From assembly GCA_910588225.1 (NCBI GenBank), contig CAJUQT010000002.1, positions 89,626 to 153,625 of the forward strand: 64,000 nt of DNA. The letters are read 5' to 3'. The notes beneath the pieces are model-generated. The model searched no databases, was not told where the DNA came from, and saw only the letters and a list, made by a program, of their open reading frames with translations. Origin of the DNA: an uncultured Acetatifactor sp. (lineage in GTDB: Bacteria > Bacillota > Clostridia > Lachnospirales > Lachnospiraceae). The translations under genes and the position numbers were made by a program. Positions 58,905-64,000 of the stretch are shown piece by piece. The first letter of the stretch is position 1, and each line of letters opens with the position of its first letter.

Positions 58905-60524
58905 TTATCGCAAGACCACAACGCTGTAGGATGGCATGGTAACCACCCCGTTTTTCATGGTTACTTTGCCGCCGTCAACGGATAGATATCCGGCAATTTC
59001 CAGTTCTCCATACTGTTCCGCAGACATGGACACCTGCTTTTTCTCCGTCTCCGAGATATTGTAAAGCAGGTAAATGGTTTCCCCGTTATAAGTCTTCGAC
59101 ACAGCAGCGATATCCTGATCTGTAATGTCTTCCAGTCTGGCCACGGTTCCTCTTGCGATTTCCGGGTTCTGGTTTCTTAGCAGAATGGTTTCCTTGTAGA
59201 AGCTGTAAATGGAATCTTTTGATTTCATCTGCTTTTCGGCGCTGGCGAACTGATTTTCCTGCGGTTCCATATCCAGAGGCCCTCTGGTCATCCCTTCGGC
59301 TTCCGTATCGGAAGACCAGTACATGGGAGCCCGCTTGTTCTCGTCCTTTCCGCTGCCGGTCATGCCGATTTCTTCTCCGTAATATACGAAGACACTGCCG
59401 CTCATGAGAAGATTCAGCGTGGCGGCCATCTTGATTTTCCGTTCGTCATACTGCATATAACCTGCCGCCCGGGCCATGTCATGATTGACAAAAAAGGGAG
59501 CGTCGATGGCGTCTTCCCGGTATTCTCTAATGGCATTCTGGACTCTGACCAGAGCCTTGGCGTAAGCCTGTGCGCTGTTGGTCTCACCGCTGAAGGTCAA
59601 AGTCTTCGTAACCACCCCTGTGGGACCTGCAAATTCGAAATCAAAGAAGCTGTCAATGCCGCTGGCATAGTACTGGGAGCAGGTACCCAGACCTTCCCAG
59701 GCCTCCCCCACCATATAGGCATCCGGGCTGGCGGCTTTCACATAGTCATTGAGCCAGGTCAGCACTTCCACGTTTTGACTGGTGGCGCCGCTGTAAAATT
59801 CCTTTACCGCATCCAGACGGAATCCGCCAACCCCTTTTGCCAGCCAGAAATCCACGATTACTTCAAATTCCTTCCGGAGAGCCTGGCTCTCAAAGTTTAC
59901 ATCCGGCATACCGCTCCAGAATACACCCTCATAGTAATAGTCTGTGGAACCCACCTGATACCAGGTGTCGGAGTTGGGATTGCCTTTTATAAAATGATAA
60001 TATTCATAATAGGGACATTCTGCGGCGGAGGGTTCCTTCCCCTCTTCCAGAGACTCCAGATAATCGCAGGCGGCCACAAACCAGGGATGTTCCGAGGAAG
60101 TGTGGTTCAGCACCAGGTCGATAATCAGCTTGATGCCCCTTCTGTCGCATTCTGCTGCCAGTTCCTCGAAATCCTCCATGGTGCCATATTCCGGCTCTAT
60201 TTCCAGATAATTCTTCACGTCATATTTGTGATAGGAAGGCGAGGGCATAATGGGCATCAGCCAGATTCCGTTGAACCCCATATCCGCAATATAATCCAGC
60301 TTCGAAATCACACCCTGAAGATCACCTGCCTGATCGCCGTCGCTGTCACAGAAGGAGTACACGAAAACCTCATACCAGGTGCGGTAATTATCGTCTGTTA
60401 CCGTCACTTCTTTGCTGTGCCAGGCCGGCTCTCCGCCGCCACAGGCGCTTATGCTGCAGATGACAGCCATGATTGCCAGAAGCAGCATTCCAATTTTCCG
60501 TAAGTTCTTTCCTTTCCGTTTCAT
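58905..60524 (-). CDS. Alpha-amylase family (GH13) lipoprotein
   Basis: The 539-residue lipoprotein has lipobox SISAC (Cys28) and a GH13 catalytic barrel: WYEVFVYSFCDSDGDQAGDL, DLVLNHTS, GFRLDAV (nucleophile about D238), GEAWEG (acid/base about E274) and FVNHD (about D349). A C-terminal beta domain follows. It should cleave alpha-1,4 or alpha-1,6 glucans or oligosaccharides at the cell surface. ATG 60524 has GGAGG about 10 nt upstream; an ATG seven codons earlier lacks one. It stands alone without sugar transporter genes, so substrate choice cannot be deduced beyond starch-like glucans. Confidence 0.95.
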   Translation of the reverse strand: MKRKGKNLRKIGMLLLAIMAVICSISACGGGEPAWHSKEVTVTDDNYRTWYEVFVYSFCDSDGDQAGDLQGVISKLDYIADMGFNGIWLMPIMPSPSYHKYDVKNYLEIEPEYGTMEDFEELAAECDRRGIKLIIDLVLNHTSSEHPWFVAACDYLESLEEGKEPSAAECPYYEYYHFIKGNPNSDTWYQVGSTDYYYEGVFWSGMPDVNFESQALRKEFEVIVDFWLAKGVGGFRLDAVKEFYSGATSQNVEVLTWLNDYVKAASPDAYMVGEAWEGLGTCSQYYASGIDSFFDFEFAGPTGVVTKTLTFSGETNSAQAYAKALVRVQNAIREYREDAIDAPFFVNHDMARAAGYMQYDERKIKMAATLNLLMSGSVFVYYGEEIGMTGSGKDENKRAPMYWSSDTEAEGMTRGPLDMEPQENQFASAEKQMKSKDSIYSFYKETILLRNQNPEIARGTVARLEDITDQDIAAVSKTYNGETIYLLYNISETEKKQVSMSAEQYGELEIAGYLSVDGGKVTMKNGVVTMPSYSVVVLR

Positions 60525-60739
60525 TTTCCTGTAACCTCCATGCAAAGATTATGTTTATATACTTTCGATATATCGTTTTCAGAATAGCATCTGTGTCAGG
60601 TGCTGTCAAGGGGGACGATGGGTGTGGAGACAGAAAGATCCGAAATTTGATTGATAGGACGGCCTTTTTCTGTTATGATGGGTAGTGAGAAAAGGCTGTC
60701 TGTTGACGGCGGCAAATTGGTATTTGGGAGGAACGATAC

Positions 60740-61069
60740 ATGAAAACGTATCGAGTAAGTCTGAATGGTAAGCAGTATGGTATGTTGGAAAAAATGCTGT
60801 GTTCAAGTAGGGCAGGTCAGTTGGCAGGGAACCAACACATAAACGGATATGAACTTTTTTCTGATATGCTGAATGATATATGTTCGCCTGCAACAGATGG
60901 ATGGAGTAAATTTGAAATTATATTAAAGGAATCTATCAAAGAATTAGATTTATTAAGAGTGATGACAAAAGTAGTGTATCCAGAAAATGAAGATTATTTT
61001 GTAGAACAAATAGGAAAACGTTTTCGATGTGAAAAAGACTTTGAGTTTCAAATTGATTTGAAATATTAA
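60740..61069 (+). CDS. Small unknown protein (immunity-cluster member)
   Basis: The 109-residue soluble protein (MKTYRVSLNGKQYGMLEKML...) has no recognised motif. GGGAGG lies about 8 nt before the ATG. It is followed 24 nt later by a DUF4375-like gene and then by a frameshifted AT-rich gene. All three have lower GC than the surrounding core genes, which suggests transfer. Its place in this cluster suggests an immunity-type role, but this is only context. Confidence 0.72.
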   Translation: MKTYRVSLNGKQYGMLEKMLCSSRAGQLAGNQHINGYELFSDMLNDICSPATDGWSKFEIILKESIKELDLLRVMTKVVYPENEDYFVEQIGKRFRCEKDFEFQIDLKY

Positions 61070-61093
61070 TTGAAATTTATGGAGGACAGCTTG

Positions 61094-61591
61094 ATGCAAT
61101 GGATAGACGGAAGTAAAATAGATTTCAAACAGTACACTGGTGAAGCGCTTTGTGAAAAGCTTTCTTTAGAGATGTGGAAATGTTGTAAAATGGAACAGTG
61201 GTCGAGTTGGGTGGATTTTATTCAGGTTGCTTATTTTATCATTGCATTTGACACAGAATTGACCATGGAAGGTATTTTTACATTTCTTGAAAATTCTATC
61301 GGGCATTATGCGCCTAATATTATACAGGCATTTAGAGCTATTGGCGACAGCCATGATGCGGATATATTGAAAGAAATCTGCCGGCTTGCTCCACCTGATG
61401 TTATGCGGGGTGAGTTTTTAAGCGGAGACGCTCAAGAGTATGATATTACAACGTTCGACGAAAATCACGAACTGAGTGAGGAAGCAGAAACAAGAATCAC
61501 GGAACTTAGTAATCAATTATATTTGCGTAGCGGAATTGACATATGGTCATTGCTTTTCGCGTATTTAGATGAACAAATAAAAAAACTTTAA
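61094..61591 (+). CDS. DUF4375-like (DMP19-type) putative immunity protein
   Basis: The 165-residue acidic protein contains GIFTFLENSIGHYAPNIIQAFRAIGDSHDADILKEI. This matches the DUF4375 pattern (G...f..n..g.........al..iGa), a domain often found among immunity proteins of polymorphic toxin systems. The C-terminus (ELSEEAETRITELSNQLY) is also typical. ATG 61094 has GGAGG 8 nt upstream; ATG 61079 lacks one. No toxin gene is present in the window, so it may be an orphan immunity gene. Confidence 0.75.
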   Translation: MQWIDGSKIDFKQYTGEALCEKLSLEMWKCCKMEQWSSWVDFIQVAYFIIAFDTELTMEGIFTFLENSIGHYAPNIIQAFRAIGDSHDADILKEICRLAPPDVMRGEFLSGDAQEYDITTFDENHELSEEAETRITELSNQLYLRSGIDIWSLLFAYLDEQIKKL

Positions 61592-61635
61592 AATCCTGTT
61601 TGTTGAAATTTGAGCCTTAAGAAAGAGGAAAGAAA

Positions 61636-62129
61636 ATGGATTTTTTTTAGATATTATAGTTCCAAAGAAAGAGATAGAAATTGTGAATCTTAATGAGAAA
61701 TTGTTTGAATGGGGAGAAGGTACTTATTCGTGTAGCCCTCCACAATATGTATCAGATTTCGATATTATTTTTGAACAGATCGAAGATGTACAGTATTTTA
61801 ACAAAGTAATAGGTAAAGAACTTACAAATGATACTATTGTGCTACATTTAAAGAGCGATATACTTACTGATTTGGAATATGCTGTTAACAAGCATGAAGC
61901 AAGATTAGAAGAAAACATATTACTTAAATTTTTAAACAACCTAATTGAGTTAAGTCAATTTTATATTCTGATGGTTCGAGAGGATGAAAATGTAAAAGAA
62001 TATTATAATATATCAACAAAAGAAGAGCTTAGTCTTAGACTGTCTGATAGCTTAAGATGGTCTAATCCTAAGGACGTTTTATTGTTTAAGAAAAAGAAAA
62101 TTGAATCATATTATGAGACTCTTGAATGA
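61636..62129 (+). pseudogene. Small acidic protein gene with a -1 frameshift at a T8 tract
   Basis: ATG 61636 has GAGGAAAG at ideal distance but reads only MDFF before TAG. Adding one T to the run at 61641-61648 gives MDFFLDIIVPKKEIEIVNLNE and joins the 148-residue frame that otherwise starts at a GTG (61683) with no ribosome site. The intact product would be about 164 residues, acidic and helical, and probably of immunity type by context. The zero-frame codons GAT TTT TTT match those at the other frameshifted gene (50735). It may be a pseudogene, sequencing error, phase variation or slippage. Confidence 0.6.
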
Positions 62130-62145
62130 TCAAGTGCCAAAGGGT

Positions 62146-62206
62146 TTGGGACGCTGTCCCAACAAGCAAAAACAGATTTTTGGCGTTCACGCCGGAAATC
62201 TGTTTT
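62146..62206. repeat. Two adjacent hairpins after the immunity cluster
   Basis: TTGGGAC/GTCCCAA (62146-62162, 3-nt loop) is followed by AAAACAGATTT/AAATCTGTTTT with an inner GGCG/CGCC (62169-62206). The second can terminate transcription in either direction. Together they resemble a dispersed palindromic unit. Confidence 0.6.
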
Positions 62207-62318
62207 GAGTATTTGTGGGAACAAATGCACTGCCTGCAAAGTTTATACCGAATTTGGTATAATCGGAGACAGTATTTTTATGACAACTCAACGAAGTGAA
62301 AATAGAAAAAATTTACTG

Positions 62319-62347
62319 TTGACAAAGGCAGATGGATGTAGTAGAGT
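62319..62347 (+). promoter_or_regulatory. Promoter of the SAM riboswitch-metK transcript
   Basis: TTGACA (62319-62324) and TAGAGT (62342-62347) are 17 nt apart and lie about 30 nt upstream of the aptamer. The -35 is perfect and the -10 matches four of six bases. A further TATAAT at 62258, inside a 7-bp dyad TTATACC/GGTATAA, has a poor -35. Confidence 0.6.
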
Positions 62348-62376
62348 GAATACAGTCGTAAAACTTAACAGGATTT

Positions 62377-62478
62377 CTCTTATTCAGAGTTGGTGGAGAT
62401 ACATAGGATCGATGAAGCCACGGCAACCCCATTGAAGGAAGGTGCCCACCTGAGCGAGTATTGTTCGAACAATAAGAG
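62377..62478 (+). ncRNA. SAM-I (S-box) riboswitch aptamer
   Basis: The segment begins CTCTTATTCAGAGTTGGTGGAG and contains GATGAAGCCACGGCAACC, the conserved S-box core. It ends TAAGAG, which closes the P1 stem with CTCTTA. A terminator follows at 62500. When S-adenosylmethionine binds, P1 forms and transcription should stop before metK, whose product makes SAM. Confidence 0.93.
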
Positions 62479-62499
62479 GATTGATATCGAGAGATTTGA

Positions 62500-62527
62500 G
62501 TCCGCTTATGTTGTGAGCGGACTTTTT
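62500..62527 (+). terminator. Riboswitch expression-platform terminator
   Basis: GTCCGCT and AGCGGAC pair and are followed by TTTTT, 22 nt after the aptamer. It is the SAM-dependent stop before metK. Confidence 0.88.
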
Positions 62528-62664
62528 ATTATGCACTGGCCCGCAATGGAAGTTTGTCGCTGAGGCGGCAGGGGAAAGCCGCTCTTACCTGATTGCTCAG
62601 GGAAGAGACATGTATAGAATAGGGAAAATGAAACCAGGATACACATAGAGAAAGGAAGAGACAT

Positions 62665-63852
62665 ATGGAAAAACATTTATTTACTTCAGAATCTGTTACG
62701 GAAGGACATCCCGACAAACTCTGCGACGCTGTGTCAGATGCCATTCTGGATGCCTGCATGGAGCAGGATCCCATGAGCCGCGTGGCCTGTGAGACGGCCA
62801 GCTGTACCGGCTTCATTCTGGTGACAGGTGAGATTACCACCACTGCAAATCTGGATATTCCCGGAATTGTACGTAAAACCGTTAATGAAATTGGCTATAA
62901 CGATGCCAAAACAGGCTTTGACGGCAATATCTGTGCTGTGATGGTGGCGCTGGATAAGCAGTCTCCCGATATTGCCATGGGCGTGGATAAAGCTCTGGAG
63001 GCCAGAGAGGCCGGTATGAGTGATGAACAGCTGGAAGCCATCGGGGCAGGTGACCAGGGGATGATGTTTGGTTATGCTACCAATGAGACGCCGGAACTGA
63101 TGCCTTATCCCATTTCACTGGCACACAGACTGGCCAGACAGCTGGCAAAGGTCCGCAAGGAGGGTACCCTTTCCTATCTGCGGCCCGACGGCAAGAGTCA
63201 GGTGTCCGTGGAATACGACGAGAACGGCAAGCCCTTACGTCTGGAGGCAGTGGTTCTCTCTACTCAGCATGACGAGAATGTGACCCAGGAGCAGATTCAT
63301 GCGGACATCAGAAAATATGTATTTGATCCTGTTCTTCCGAAGGAGATGGTGGACGAGGATACGAAATTCTTTATCAATCCCACCGGCCGTTTTGTCATCG
63401 GCGGTCCTCAGGGAGATGCGGGACTCACCGGCCGCAAGATTATCGTGGATACATATGGCGGATATGCCCGTCACGGCGGCGGTGCTTTTTCCGGTAAGGA
63501 CTGTACGAAGGTAGACAGAAGCGCCGCTTATGCGGCCCGCTATGTGGCTAAAAATATTGTGGCTGCCGGTCTGGCCGAAAAATGCGAAATTCAGCTCTCC
63601 TATGCTATCGGCGTTGCGCAGCCCACATCTGTCATGGTGGATACCTTTGGCACAGGCAAGCTGAGCAATGAGAAGCTGGTGAAAATTGTCCGGGAGAACT
63701 TTGATCTGCGTCCTGCGGGCATTATCAAGATGCTTGATCTGCGCAGACCTATTTACAGGGCGACGGCGGCTTATGGTCACTTTGGACGGGATGATGTGTC
63801 CCTTCCCTGGGAGGCTGTAGATAAGGCTGAGACATTGAAGAAGTATTTATAA
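62665..63852 (+). CDS. metK: S-adenosylmethionine synthetase
   Basis: MetK forms SAM from ATP and methionine. The 395-residue length is normal. The hallmarks are present: TSESVTEGHPDKLCDAVSDA (about 7-26), the signature GAGDQGMMFGYA, TGRFVIGGPQGDAGLTGRK, and the P-loop-like GGGAFSGKDCTKVDRSAAY. RPIYRATAAYGHFGRDD is also intact. AAAGGAAGAG precedes the ATG. Control by the upstream SAM-I riboswitch fits feedback by the product. A hairpin follows the stop. Confidence 0.98.
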   Translation: MEKHLFTSESVTEGHPDKLCDAVSDAILDACMEQDPMSRVACETASCTGFILVTGEITTTANLDIPGIVRKTVNEIGYNDAKTGFDGNICAVMVALDKQSPDIAMGVDKALEAREAGMSDEQLEAIGAGDQGMMFGYATNETPELMPYPISLAHRLARQLAKVRKEGTLSYLRPDGKSQVSVEYDENGKPLRLEAVVLSTQHDENVTQEQIHADIRKYVFDPVLPKEMVDEDTKFFINPTGRFVIGGPQGDAGLTGRKIIVDTYGGYARHGGGAFSGKDCTKVDRSAAYAARYVAKNIVAAGLAEKCEIQLSYAIGVAQPTSVMVDTFGTGKLSNEKLVKIVRENFDLRPAGIIKMLDLRRPIYRATAAYGHFGRDDVSLPWEAVDKAETLKKYL

Positions 63853-63872
63853 TGGAAATTCACGGTTTACAG

Positions 63873-63907
63873 GGCGGCATGGCTGAAGGGCTATGCCGCC
63901 TGTTGTT
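63873..63907 (+). terminator. Terminator of metK
   Basis: GGCGGCAT and ATGCCGCC pair around a 12-nt loop and are followed by TGTTGTTGT, 21 nt after the metK stop. The T-run is imperfect. Confidence 0.65.
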
Positions 63908-64000
63908 GTATGGAGATGGAAATTCAGGTTGCTTTATCAGGGGAATTCGCGTTTCGTTCACAAAGGGCGATGCCTCCTGCAAGGACCTTTATGGTCCTGA

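Noticed and set aside
59481..60503. 340-residue plus-strand frame opposite the GH13 gene
   Set aside because: The minus-strand GH13 catalytic residues are unambiguous. The plus frame has no motif.
1..64000. CRISPR array, tRNA, rRNA or insertion-sequence transposase
   Set aside because: No repeat-spacer pattern, tRNA T-loop signature, rRNA or DDE transposase was found. The short phased array at 51471 has no spacers of CRISPR length.

Overview
The window looks like a chromosomal segment of a spore-forming gut Firmicute of the Lachnospiraceae type. The evidence is spoIIID with a sigma-E-like promoter, a DUF4317 gene, murA, galE, a class I small alarmone synthetase, metK behind a SAM-I riboswitch, strong AGGAGG ribosome sites and many lipoprotein signals. 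No rRNA, tRNA or CRISPR array is visible.

Layout. (1) About 1-11.6 kb is a defence island. It has a MntA/HepT-type nucleotidyltransferase-HEPN pair, then a tight four-gene operon ending in a 1748-residue DEAH helicase with a DUF1998-type C-terminus (DruE-like, as in Druantia). The other three proteins I do not recognise. The island lies between a spoIIID-like remnant (3-116) and the intact spoIIID (11782). (2) About 11.7-27.4 kb is mostly ordinary chromosome: spoIIID, a DUF1266 protein, a TetR regulator, DUF4317 and LprI-like proteins, galE, a hemolysin III-family protein, a (p)ppGpp synthetase, a flavin reductase, two membrane proteins (one GT39-like), a LysM-G5-M23 peptidase and murA. (3) About 27.4-33.7 kb is accessory. 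A short tyrosine recombinase sits beside an orphan C-terminal lectin-like fragment, followed by three tandem paralogous beta-propeller-like lipoproteins and two small zinc-motif proteins.

(4) About 33.7-51.6 kb is an integrative-element-like region: a sigma-region-4-like regulator, a large repeat-containing surface protein, an MT-A70 methyltransferase, a VirD4/TraG-like ATPase, a replication-relaxation protein, an amidoligase plus gamma-glutamylcyclotransferase-like pair, DUF5049 and DUF4314 proteins, and two overlapping large serine recombinases. No relaxase, VirB4 or VirB6 is present, so it is either decayed or mobilised in trans. Its right flank has a frameshifted HTH regulator, a roughly 10-bp phased repeat array and a palindromic element. 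(5) About 51.9-58.9 kb has an HTH-TPR (RRNPP-like) regulator convergent with a gene for a small secreted peptide, a perfect 20-bp inverted repeat upstream of that peptide gene, a secreted protein that has lost its start codon, and an ABC exporter flanked by two near-identical lipoprotein genes. (6) About 58.9-64 kb has a GH13 lipoprotein, a small cluster of immunity-like genes and the riboswitch-controlled metK.

Best candidates for something new are the Druantia-like operon with its unrecognised partners, the RRNPP-like regulator/secreted-peptide/palindrome module, the lipoprotein array whose last codons form the next gene's ribosome site, the phased repeat array, and two genes interrupted at the same GAT-TTT-TTT slip sequence. 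The last may be assembly error, phase variation or recoding.
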